Of a stretch of 6,575 nt of DNA, positions 1-6,025 are shown in pieces (the stretch's first letter is position 1; every line of letters starts with the position of its first letter). This DNA is from Gemmatimonadales bacterium (GTDB taxonomy: Bacteria; Gemmatimonadota; Gemmatimonadetes; Gemmatimonadales; GWC2-71-9), in NCBI GenBank assembly GCA_004525055.1, contig SPDF01000088.1:1-6575 (forward strand), written 5' to 3'. Under the pieces are notes generated by a model. That model was given only the letters and a program-made list of their open reading frames with translations. It did not search any database and was not told the DNA's origin. The position numbers were made by a program, and so were the translations under genes.

Positions 1-2
1 AC

Positions 3-95
3 CCCGATTACCTCTTCAAGCCGACGTTACAGCTGAAGAAGTCGGCGAAGGGAACCAAGCGAGCCAGCAAGGTACCGAAGCGAAAGCTGGCCTGA
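3..95 (+). CDS. C-terminal end of an unidentified protein (5' truncated)
   Basis: An open frame enters from the left edge and stops at TGA 93-95, giving 30 residues. The first part reads PDYLFKPTLQLKK; the rest is rich in Lys and Arg (KGTKRASKVPKRKLA at the very end). A clean intrinsic terminator begins 25 bases after the stop, which supports this frame as the true end of a gene. I do not recognise the family. A basic, Ser/Ala/Lys-rich tail of this kind is common on nucleic-acid-binding or ribosome-associated proteins, but that is only a guess. The rest of the gene lies outside the window. Confidence 0.5.
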   Translation, partial: PDYLFKPTLQLKKSAKGTKRASKVPKRKLA

Positions 96-119
96 ACATC
101 GGGTACAGCCCTGGAAACC

Positions 120-148
120 CCGCCCGGCAATTGCCGGGCGGTTTTTTT
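120..148 (+). terminator. Rho-independent terminator
   Basis: Positions 120-141 are a perfect 22-base palindrome. It folds as a 9-bp GC-rich stem (CCGCCCGGC / GCCGGGCGG) with an AATT tetraloop, followed directly by seven T residues (142-148). This is the canonical intrinsic terminator form. It ends the transcript of the gene stopping at 95 and insulates it from the operon beginning at 213. There is also an AAA run at 115-117 on the upstream side, but it is too short to make a strong terminator in the reverse direction. Confidence 0.93.
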
Positions 149-174
149 GACCCTACTTGCCTCAAGTCCATTTT
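147..174 (+). promoter_or_regulatory. Candidate sigma70-type promoter for the three-gene operon
   Basis: TTGACC at 147-152 matches the -35 consensus in five of six bases. After a 16-base spacer, CATTTT at 169-174 is a weak -10 (three of six, but with the key second A and final T). The transcript would start near 181, about 30 bases before the ATG at 213. The position is logical: just after a terminator and before a gene set with no other promoter. The -35 shares its first two bases with the T-run of the terminator. The weak -10 keeps the confidence low. Confidence 0.3.
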
Positions 175-212
175 CGTTGAACACTTGGAGGGACCATTTC
201 GGGGGCATTCCC

Positions 213-518
213 ATGGCGTTGGGCGGCAAGAGCTGGGACGAGTGGATCGCGCAATACGCGACCAGTCACCGGAACCCGGTCAACCGGGTCTGTCACACCA
301 TCGGTATCCCGCTCATCGCCCTGTCCATACCGCTCTTCCTGGTTGGCATCTGGGTGCCCGGCTTCTGGCGCATCCCGCTCACACTCTTCGTGGTGGGCTG
401 GATCTTTCAGTTCATCGGCCACGCTTTTGAGGGGAAACCGCCCGAGTTCTTCAAGGACTGGCGATTTCTATTCGTGGGGCTCCGGTGGTGGATGGCCAAG
501 CTGCAGGGCCGGGCATGA
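213..518 (+). CDS. DUF962 / Mpo1-like small membrane protein
   Basis: A 101-residue protein of the DUF962 (yeast YGL010w/Mpo1-like) family. Seen directly: the signature YATSHRNPVNRVCHTIG at residues 15-31, two hydrophobic segments (about 30-48 and 54-70), and FIGHAFEGKPPEFF at 67-80. The three family histidines are H19, H28 and H70. Yeast Mpo1 is an ER-membrane, Fe(II)-dependent dioxygenase that shortens 2-hydroxy fatty acids in alpha-oxidation, with histidines as likely iron ligands; activity here is inferred. The frame extends back to a TTG at 147, but that start lies on the terminator T-run, and family homology begins just after ATG 213, so ATG 213 is preferred. A GGAGGG at 187-192 is too far upstream (20 bases); the closer GGGGG at 201-205 is a weak ribosome site. 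The stop overlaps the next gene's ATG as ATGA. Confidence 0.87.
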   Translation: MALGGKSWDEWIAQYATSHRNPVNRVCHTIGIPLIALSIPLFLVGIWVPGFWRIPLTLFVVGWIFQFIGHAFEGKPPEFFKDWRFLFVGLRWWMAKLQGRA

Positions 519-1360
519 GGCTCTCTCGACGGGAATTTGTCAGGCTATCCGGTGCCGCTGGCTTCGGTGCCGCCCTCCCATTTCCCATCGGCCGATCCCG
601 GGCTGGCAAGCTCAAGCGGATCGGCATCCAGCTCTACACCGTGCGCCAGGCGCTCGACGCCGACTTTGCCGGCACGCTGCAGCGGCTGGCCGCCATTGGG
701 TACCAGGAGGTGGAGTTTGCGTGGAACCGGGGGACCTCGCCGTCGGAGACGAAGGAACTCCTGCGAGCGACCGGGCTGACGGCGCCGGCCGCGCACCTCT
801 CGGTCGAGGACTTCGAGTCGGGGTGGGACGCCACCGTCGCTGCGACGCAGACCATCGGTATTGAGAACCTTGTCCTGGCCTGGATCGATGCCGACCAGCG
901 AAAGACCCTCGGCGACTACCACCAGTGGGCCGAGCGGTTCAACCGGTACGGGACGGCGGCTCGCAAGGCCGGGCTCACATTCGCCTACCATAATCACGCC
1001 GCCGAGCTGACGCCGATCGATGGGAAGATTCCCTACGAGATCTTGCTTAGCGAGACCGACCCCGCCACGGTCGGGTTCGAGATGGACGTCTATTGGATAG
1101 TGGAAGGCGGGGGCGACCCCCTCGGCTACTTCGCCAAGTGGCCGGGGCGCTTCCCGATGCTGCATGTAAAGGGGCGCGCGGCCGATCGCGCCATGGTCGA
1201 TGTGGGCGCGGGCACGGTGGATTGGGAGGCCATATTCGCCCACGCGAAACGGGCGGGCGTCCGCCACAGCTTTGTCGAACACGATGACGCCCCGGACCCC
1301 TTCGCCTCGGCGGCGGCCAGCTACTCCTACCTGCGAAAGCTTCGGTTTCACGATGCGTAA
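515..1360 (+). CDS. Tat-exported sugar phosphate isomerase/epimerase-like TIM-barrel protein
   Basis: A 281-residue protein of the xylose-isomerase-like TIM-barrel superfamily (AP_endonuc_2 fold). The N-terminus has a twin-arginine signal: SRREFVRL at residues 4-11, then a short hydrophobic stretch to about 24, so the folded enzyme is probably exported to the periplasm. Family motifs follow in order: KRIGIQLYTVR (34-44), IGYQEVEF (61-68), FAYHNHAAE (156-164), VGFEMDVYW (186-194), PMLHVKG (214-220) and SFVEHDD (252-258). Likely metal or catalytic positions are H161/E164, D191, H217 and E255, by analogy with epimerases of this fold. The substrate cannot be read from sequence. Related exported barrels occur in pathways handling oxidised (3-keto) sugars, but no partner oxidoreductase is visible here. 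The start is ATG 515, overlapping the upstream stop as ATGA; no strong ribosome site precedes it, so translational coupling is likely. Confidence 0.88.
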   Translation: MRLSRREFVRLSGAAGFGAALPFPIGRSRAGKLKRIGIQLYTVRQALDADFAGTLQRLAAIGYQEVEFAWNRGTSPSETKELLRATGLTAPAAHLSVEDFESGWDATVAATQTIGIENLVLAWIDADQRKTLGDYHQWAERFNRYGTAARKAGLTFAYHNHAAELTPIDGKIPYEILLSETDPATVGFEMDVYWIVEGGGDPLGYFAKWPGRFPMLHVKGRAADRAMVDVGAGTVDWEAIFAHAKRAGVRHSFVEHDDAPDPFASAAASYSYLRKLRFHDA

Positions 1361-2444
1361 CGCGTTTGGTGCAATCCTGCTGGTCCTCCTTGCCGCCCTG
1401 CCGGTCACCGCCCAGACCCCTCGGCGGCACACCGCGGTCCTCATCGTAACCGACGGCTTCCGCTGGCAGGAACTGTTCGGCGGGGCCGATGCGGCGCTCA
1501 ATAACGCCGAGTACGGTGGAGTTGAAGACACCACCGCCCTCCGGCGGTCGTTCCTGGTGGGCGACCCTGAGGCCAATCGGCTGGCACTGATGCCATTCAT
1601 GTGGAAGGTCGTGGCCAGAGAGGGCCAGATCTACGGCAACCGCGACCTGGGCAGCACGGCGGTGGTCACCAACGGGTACAACTTCTCCTACCCCGGCTAC
1701 AACGAGATGCTGACCGGCACGGCCGACCCCAACATCGACCGAAACGACTACGGCCCAAATCCGAACACGACCGTCTTCGAGTGGCTGGCCGGCCAACCCG
1801 GGTTCCAAGGGAAGGTGGCGGCATTCGGCACCTGGGACGCCTTCGCGCCGATCTTCAACCAGGACCGTGCTCCGATGTGGGTCCGGGCAGGCTGGGACCT
1901 TCCCTATCCCGGCGATACCGCGTCACGCCGCGTCCTGCTGGACTCCCTATACGCCACGACGACCCGCGTCTGGTCGGAAATGCCCTACGACGGCTTCATG
2001 CAGGCGGTGGTGATGGAGTACGTCGAAACCGAGCGTCCAGAGGTGCTCTACATCGGATATGGCGAGACCGACGAATGGGCCCACGAGGGTCGGTATGATC
2101 AGTACCTGGCCTCAGCACACCGGGTGGACGGGTTTATCCGCGACCTCTGGAACGCGATGCAGGCGATGCCGGAGTACGCCGGCAGGACCACCTTCATCAT
2201 CACCACGGACCATGGGCGGGGAAGCGGGCTCAAGGCGTGGCGCAACCACGGCGCCAAAGTCGATGGAGCGGAGTACATCTGGATGGCGGTGATGGGGCCG
2301 GACATTCCGGCCCTGGGGGTGCGGCAGGACGTGCCGACGGTGACGCAATCACAGATCGCGGCCACGGTGGCTGCGGGCGTGGGGGTGGATTGGGTCGCGG
2401 CGTCAGGGGCGGCGGCGGCGCTGCCGGTGTTTCGGAGTCGCTAG
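1353..2444 (+). CDS. Secreted alkaline phosphatase / type I phosphodiesterase superfamily enzyme
   Basis: A 363-residue metal-dependent hydrolase with a Sec signal peptide (hydrophobic residues 5-20, probable cleavage near VTAQ-TP, residues 18-23). The superfamily's two-metal site is complete: D34 in VTDGFRW, probable nucleophile S112 in FSYPGYNEMLTG (111-122), D240 and H244 in GETDEWAH, D286-H287 in TTDHGRG, and H299 in RNHGAK. SYPGYNEMLTG lines up with TFPNHYxxxTG of nucleotide pyrophosphatase/phosphodiesterases, placing Ser where those have the nucleophilic Thr. It should therefore cleave a phosphate mono- or diester in the periplasm or outside the cell; the exact substrate is unknown. ATG 1353 was chosen over upstream in-frame starts because it begins the signal peptide and overlaps the preceding stop by 8 bases (ATGCGTAA). 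It is the last gene of the operon; a palindromic repeat starts 25 bases past its stop. Confidence 0.9.
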   Translation: MRNAFGAILLVLLAALPVTAQTPRRHTAVLIVTDGFRWQELFGGADAALNNAEYGGVEDTTALRRSFLVGDPEANRLALMPFMWKVVAREGQIYGNRDLGSTAVVTNGYNFSYPGYNEMLTGTADPNIDRNDYGPNPNTTVFEWLAGQPGFQGKVAAFGTWDAFAPIFNQDRAPMWVRAGWDLPYPGDTASRRVLLDSLYATTTRVWSEMPYDGFMQAVVMEYVETERPEVLYIGYGETDEWAHEGRYDQYLASAHRVDGFIRDLWNAMQAMPEYAGRTTFIITTDHGRGSGLKAWRNHGAKVDGAEYIWMAVMGPDIPALGVRQDVPTVTQSQIAATVAAGVGVDWVAASGAAAALPVFRSR

Positions 2445-2469
2445 GCCGGTCTTCGGACCTCACCCCCTT

Positions 2470-2556
2470 CTGTCATTGCGAGGAGGCCCCGGGAGGGGCC
2501 GACGAAGCAATCTCGAACCAGATTGCTTCGGCCACGTCGTGGCCTCGCAATGACAG
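2470..2556. repeat. Cloverleaf-forming palindromic repeat (REP/MITE-like)
   Basis: An 87-bp element between two converging genes. The outer arms CTGTCATTGCGAGG (2470-2483) and CCTCGCAATGACAG (2543-2556) are exact reverse complements over 14 bp. Inside are three more hairpins: GGCCCC/GGGGCC (2485-2490 with 2495-2500), CGAAGCAATCT/AGATTGCTTCG (2503-2513 with 2520-2530, loop CGAACC), and GGCCACG-T-CGTGGCC (2530-2544). Together they can form a four-armed structure in DNA or RNA. From general knowledge, ATTGCGAG...GAAGCAATCT palindromes are scattered through intergenic regions of many environmental bacteria. No target-site duplication is obvious and no coding capacity is seen. By position it could also help end both convergent transcripts, although it lacks a T-run. 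Confidence 0.85.
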
Positions 2557-2575
2557 GAATCAATCGCGCCGCAAG

Positions 2576-3187
2576 CTAGAACACGAACATCACCCCGCCG
2601 CTGAGTTCGCCCTGGGTGAAGAACACACCGCTGGACGCGTGGATGACACAGCCTCCCGGCAGACTGCACCAGAATTGGGTGTTAGAGGAGAGCGTGCTCA
2701 TCCAGAGCCGAGCCTGGGCGCGAAGCCCGACGTGCTGGCTTAGATAGGTCTTGAGGCCGAGGGCGGCGCCGAAGGAAAAGACCCACTCGCCAACGAGATC
2801 GGGGTTCTCGGGAGCAAAATGCGTCCCGCCAATCGTCAAGGCAAAGAACGGCTTGGTGTTCGGATCATCGCCAAACTCAAGTGCACCACCGAGCTGCAGG
2901 TACTCGATGGCCGCGTCGCCGATGGTCACCGCCGCGCCGGTGTCCGGCTTGAACCGAACGGTGGTGGACTGCCTGCTGTACACCAACTCGACGAGGCCGT
3001 CGCGCTTGACCCGGTACCCGAGGGTGCCACCCCACGCCAGATTGTCGTTGGCGGAGAACTTGCCATCATCGTTGTCGATCGTGCCGCCGAACCGGTACCC
3101 GATGCTCGGCGTGATCTCGATGCCGGACTGGGCCGCCAGGGGTGGGGCGGCACAGAGAGCCAGCGCCAACAGTCCGAGCCGATGCAT
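2576..3187 (-). CDS. Small outer-membrane beta-barrel protein
   Basis: A 203-residue exported protein. Residues 1-20 are a Sec signal peptide (MHRLGLLALALCAAPPLAAQ) with probable cleavage at or next to AAQ. The mature part alternates polar and non-polar residues in short amphipathic strands (for example GGTLGYRV 53-60, LVELVYSRQ 65-73, KPFFALTIGG 112-121, HVGLRAQARLW 152-162, GGVMFVF 197-203) and ends in Phe, the C-terminal signature recognised by the BAM machinery. Its size fits an eight-stranded OmpW/OmpA-type barrel. Two cysteines, C174 and C180, lie in one predicted loop and could form a disulfide. The role is unknown: a small porin, adhesin or structural protein are all possible. An in-frame GTG lies two codons upstream (3191-3193); ATG 3185-3187 is preferred because GGGGTG sits just before it. 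It is transcribed away from the kinase gene. Confidence 0.82.
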   Translation of the reverse strand: MHRLGLLALALCAAPPLAAQSGIEITPSIGYRFGGTIDNDDGKFSANDNLAWGGTLGYRVKRDGLVELVYSRQSTTVRFKPDTGAAVTIGDAAIEYLQLGGALEFGDDPNTKPFFALTIGGTHFAPENPDLVGEWVFSFGAALGLKTYLSQHVGLRAQARLWMSTLSSNTQFWCSLPGGCVIHASSGVFFTQGELSGGVMFVF

Positions 3188-3331
3188 GGGCACCCCATTG
3201 AGTTGTCAGCTGCTCCGCTCAAGAATACGCAGCTTTGCATTCCGACAGGAGTCCTTGAGCCGCAGAGGGCCCAAGAACCACTAGCTCGTGCCAATGGCGC
3301 CACAGCCATGTCGGCCCCATAATACAAGCCG
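3188..3331. promoter_or_regulatory. Divergent intergenic region between barrel gene and kinase gene
   Basis: This 144-bp stretch separates two outward-reading genes, so both promoters should lie here. For the plus strand there is one good -10 box near the kinase start (separate entry). For the minus strand a TATTCT-like hexamer is read on the complement around 3222-3227, without a convincing -35. No operator dyad stronger than chance was found; no tRNA, small ORF or riboswitch is apparent. Confidence 0.5.
3318..3323 (+). promoter_or_regulatory. Candidate -10 box for the kinase gene (possible leaderless transcript)
   Basis: CATAAT matches the TATAAT consensus in five of six bases and ends eight bases before the ATG at 3332. 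With the usual 6-8 base gap, transcription would start at or within two bases of the start codon. The bases just before the ATG (ACAAGCCG) contain no Shine-Dalgarno sequence, which fits a leaderless mRNA. A -35 at normal spacing (about 3295-3300, TGGCGC) is poor, so an activator or an alternative sigma factor may be needed. Confidence 0.4.
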
Positions 3332-6025
3332 ATGCCTACACAATTCGACCGAATCGCCGCCGCCCTCGCCGACCACTTCCGTCTCGAACGCGAGCTGGGC
3401 CAGGGCGGCATGGCCACCGTCTACCTGGCCGAGGACCTGAAGCACCGCCGCAAGGTGGCGGTGAAGGTCCTGCGACCGGAACTTGCCGCCTCTCTCGGCC
3501 CCGATCGTTTCTTCCGGGAAATCGAGGTGGCTGCCCAGCTCCAGCATCCCCACATCCTGCCCCTTTTTGACAGCGGCGCCTCCGGGAAGGGCCCCGCTGG
3601 CGACGCAGAGTTTTTGTGGTACGCCATGCCGTTTGTGGATGGCGAGACCCTCCGCGACCGGCTGGCCCGGACCGGTGAGCTGCCGGTCCACGATGCCATC
3701 CGCATTCTCATCGAAGTGGCCGATGCGCTGGCCCACGCCCACCAGCACGGGGTGGCGCACCGCGACATCAAGCCCGAAAACATCCTCCTCTCCGGTCGCC
3801 ACGCGCTGGTGAGCGACTTCGGCGTGGCCAAGGCGGTGAGCGAGGCCACCGGACGCCAGCAACTCACCACCGCCGGCGTGGCACTCGGCACCCCGGCCTA
3901 TATGGCGCCGGAGCAGGCGGCCGCCGACCCGCACCTCGATCACCGGGTCGACATCTATGCGCTCGGTGTGCTGGGGTACGAACTGCTGACCGGGCGGACG
4001 CCATTCAGCGGACGCACCCCGCAGGAAACGCTCGCCGCGCACGTGATGCAGGCTCCCGAGGCCATCTCCCGGCTCCGCCCCGGGATTTCACCAACGCTGG
4101 AAGCGATCGTGATGAAGTGCCTGGCCAAGCGGCCAGCGGACCGGTTCCAGAGCGCGGAGGAGCTGGTGACGGCCCTGGAGCCGCTGGCCACGCCGAGCGG
4201 CGGCATGACCCCGACCTATACCCAGCCGGTAACGGGTGTGGCGCCCATGGCAACGGCAGGCCGGAAGTGGGCTCCGCTCATCGCAGCTGTCGTCATCGCA
4301 GTGGTGGCAGTCGGTGTGCTGCTTGCCCGGCGGAGTGGAAGCGGACCGGAGGTAAGCCTGACGAAGACCACCCGGCTCACCAGCATGCAGGGGCTGGAGG
4401 TTCTGCCGGCCATCTCACCCGACAATCAGTTCCTGGCATATACCGGCGTACAGGGCGGGTCAGCGAACATCTTCCTGCAGCCCACCAATGGCGGACGGGC
4501 GATCAACATCACCGACAGCATGCCCGGGGCCCAGATCTCGCCGGACTGGTCTCCCGACGGACGGCGGCTGGTGTTTGTCTCATATGATTCCAGCGCGGCG
4601 AGCATCGTCACGATGCCCCCTACGGGAGGCGATCTCCGCCGATTGCGAAGCTTCGCCAATGCCGGAAAGGTACCGATGGCCCCCAAGTGGTCCCCCGATG
4701 GATCGCGGATTGCCTTCGAGAAGGGTGACAGCGTAGTCGTCATGTCCGCAGACGGGAGCGGGCTCACCCTGCTGGCCCGGGTCAGGGATGTCCACTCCCT
4801 GGCCTGGTCCCCCGACGGGCAATGGCTGGCGGGCGTCCGGGGGAATTCGGATTTTGCCTACAACGGCCAGGGCTTTGGAAACCTCGCCGCGAGCACCGTG
4901 TTCGTGATGCCGGCCACCGGTGGCGACCCCGTCATGGTGAGCGATTCCACCAGCCTGAATCTCTCTCCGGCCTGGCTCCCAGGCGGGAACACCCTGCTCT
5001 ATCTCTCGAGCGGCGGCGGTGGGCGCGATGTTTACCTCCAGCGGATCGGGCGGGGGGGAACAGCGGACGGCGCGCCGAGGCGGATCACGACGGGGCTCGA
5101 CGCCCATACCTTCGCCCTCTCGAAGGACTGCAAGCGGCTGGCCTATTCGAAGTACACCCGGGACCTCAACATCTGGATGGCTCGGCTGTCGGACACCGGG
5201 AGCGTGAACGCGCGTACGGCGGTCCCGATCACCCGGGGCAACCAGGCCAGTGAGGTGCTGCGCCTCTCTCCCGACGGCAAGTGGCTGCTGTACGACTCCG
5301 ACCTCAACGGCAACGGCGACCTCTTTATCGTCTCCTCCGACGGCGGCACGCCGCGGCAGCTCACGGACGACCCCGCCGACGACCTGAGCGCCAACTGGTC
5401 GCCTGACGGGTCGCAGATTGCGTTTCACTCCTTCCGCACCGGCAACCGGGACGTGTTCATCATGAACGCCGACGGCACCGGCCTCTCCCAGGTCACCACC
5501 GACACCCTGAGTGACTGGTACGCCGCCTGGGGCCCGGACAACAACACGCTGGTCCACTCGCGGGGGGAAGCACCCAACATCGAAATTGTAGAGACTAGGC
5601 GGGATTCACGATCGTCGCCCTGGGGACCGCCCACCCGGCTGGGCCGGGGGATAACGGCCTTCCTCACACCTGACCGGTCTGCCTACCTCACCTGGAGCTA
5701 TGACAGCGGACCGGCATTGACCGCCATTCCCTCAGGGGGAGGTGCTCCGAGGGTGCTCTTCCGGGCGCCACCATGGTTCGGTCCCGCCTGGGCCCAGACG
5801 GGTCTCGGCGGGCGGGGACTATACAGCTTTTCCCACGACTCACTCGGAATCCCCGCCTTCTGGTCCATCGACACGACGAGGGGGACCATCCGGAAAGTCG
5901 TCTCCTTCGATCGGGGCGATCCCTGGGTGACCCGGGGCAACTTCGACACCGATGGCAGCCGGTTCTACTTCATCGCAGGGGAGCATCAGGCCGACATCTG
6001 GGTGGCGGAGGTGGAGGAGAAGTGA
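3332..6025 (+). CDS. Transmembrane Ser/Thr protein kinase with PD40 (WD40-like) beta-propeller sensor
   Basis: An 897-residue receptor-type kinase. The Hanks-type kinase domain (about 17-280) is complete: glycine loop GQGGMATVY (23-31), VAVK lysine K45, helix-C Glu near 63-65, HRDIKPEN (143-150, catalytic D145), DFG (162-164), activation-loop threonines T179/T180 before GTPAYMAPEQ (187-196), and VDIYALG (206-212). A Thr/Pro-rich linker (284-306) leads to one transmembrane helix (about 313-332), followed by RR. The remaining 565 residues carry about ten or eleven PD40/TolB-like repeats, with SPDG-type motifs near 362, 407, 454, 493, 646 and 690 and degenerate ones near 549, 598, 734, 780 and 872. 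Predicted topology: kinase in the cytoplasm, propeller in the periplasm. The ligand is unknown; such propellers bind peptides, sugars or other proteins. ATG 3332 fits the kinase-family start (ALADHFRLERELG). The stop overlaps the next gene as GTGA. Confidence 0.95.
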   Translation: MPTQFDRIAAALADHFRLERELGQGGMATVYLAEDLKHRRKVAVKVLRPELAASLGPDRFFREIEVAAQLQHPHILPLFDSGASGKGPAGDAEFLWYAMPFVDGETLRDRLARTGELPVHDAIRILIEVADALAHAHQHGVAHRDIKPENILLSGRHALVSDFGVAKAVSEATGRQQLTTAGVALGTPAYMAPEQAAADPHLDHRVDIYALGVLGYELLTGRTPFSGRTPQETLAAHVMQAPEAISRLRPGISPTLEAIVMKCLAKRPADRFQSAEELVTALEPLATPSGGMTPTYTQPVTGVAPMATAGRKWAPLIAAVVIAVVAVGVLLARRSGSGPEVSLTKTTRLTSMQGLEVLPAISPDNQFLAYTGVQGGSANIFLQPTNGGRAINITDSMPGAQISPDWSPDGRRLVFVSYDSSAASIVTMPPTGGDLRRLRSFANAGKVPMAPKWSPDGSRIAFEKGDSVVVMSADGSGLTLLARVRDVHSLAWSPDGQWLAGVRGNSDFAYNGQGFGNLAASTVFVMPATGGDPVMVSDSTSLNLSPAWLPGGNTLLYLSSGGGGRDVYLQRIGRGGTADGAPRRITTGLDAHTFALSKDCKRLAYSKYTRDLNIWMARLSDTGSVNARTAVPITRGNQASEVLRLSPDGKWLLYDSDLNGNGDLFIVSSDGGTPRQLTDDPADDLSANWSPDGSQIAFHSFRTGNRDVFIMNADGTGLSQVTTDTLSDWYAAWGPDNNTLVHSRGEAPNIEIVETRRDSRSSPWGPPTRLGRGITAFLTPDRSAYLTWSYDSGPALTAIPSGGGAPRVLFRAPPWFGPAWAQTGLGGRGLYSFSHDSLGIPAFWSIDTTRGTIRKVVSFDRGDPWVTRGNFDTDGSRFYFIAGEHQADIWVAEVEEK
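6013..6019 (+). promoter_or_regulatory. Shine-Dalgarno site for the GH20 gene, inside the kinase 3' end
   Basis: GGAGGAG at 6013-6019 lies within the last codons of the kinase gene, a few bases before GTG 6022. It is the strongest ribosome site in the window and decides the start of the downstream gene: a GTG overlapping the kinase TGA (6023-6025). It shows that the hexosaminidase is translated from the kinase transcript. Confidence 0.7.

Noticed and set aside
147..212. TTG start for the DUF962 gene
   Set aside because: It begins on the terminator T-run and adds 22 residues not expected in the family; ATG 213 fits the family start.
1200..1352. Upstream extension of the phosphatase frame
   Set aside because: It lies inside the isomerase gene in another frame and would bury the signal peptide; ATG 1353 gives a standard signal sequence.
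545..1600. A 351-codon open frame on the minus strand opposite the isomerase gene
   Set aside because: It lies antisense to a well-supported family protein and its translation is low-complexity and rich in Arg, Pro and Gly with no recognisable motif. High GC content and third-position bias explain it.
2470..2556. The palindromic element as a CRISPR repeat, tRNA or att site
   Set aside because: There is only one copy in the window and no spacers; the cloverleaf lacks tRNA landmarks such as a TTCGA T-loop and CCA end; there is no integrase nearby.
3217..3260. 7-bp inverted repeat GCTCAAG / CTTGAGC (3217-3223 and 3254-3260) in the divergent region as an operator
   Set aside because: The arms are short and 30 bases apart, and do not extend by even one base. 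In a region this size such a pair is expected by chance about half the time.
2751..3322. Plus-strand open frames (2751-3284 and 2819-3322) across the barrel gene
   Set aside because: Both are antisense to the barrel gene, which has a signal peptide, strand pattern and C-terminal Phe; the plus-strand translations show no family features.
4580..5557. A 325-codon open frame on the minus strand opposite the propeller part of the kinase
   Set aside because: It is the mirror of repeated GC-rich propeller codons; no start signal, motif or signal peptide supports it.
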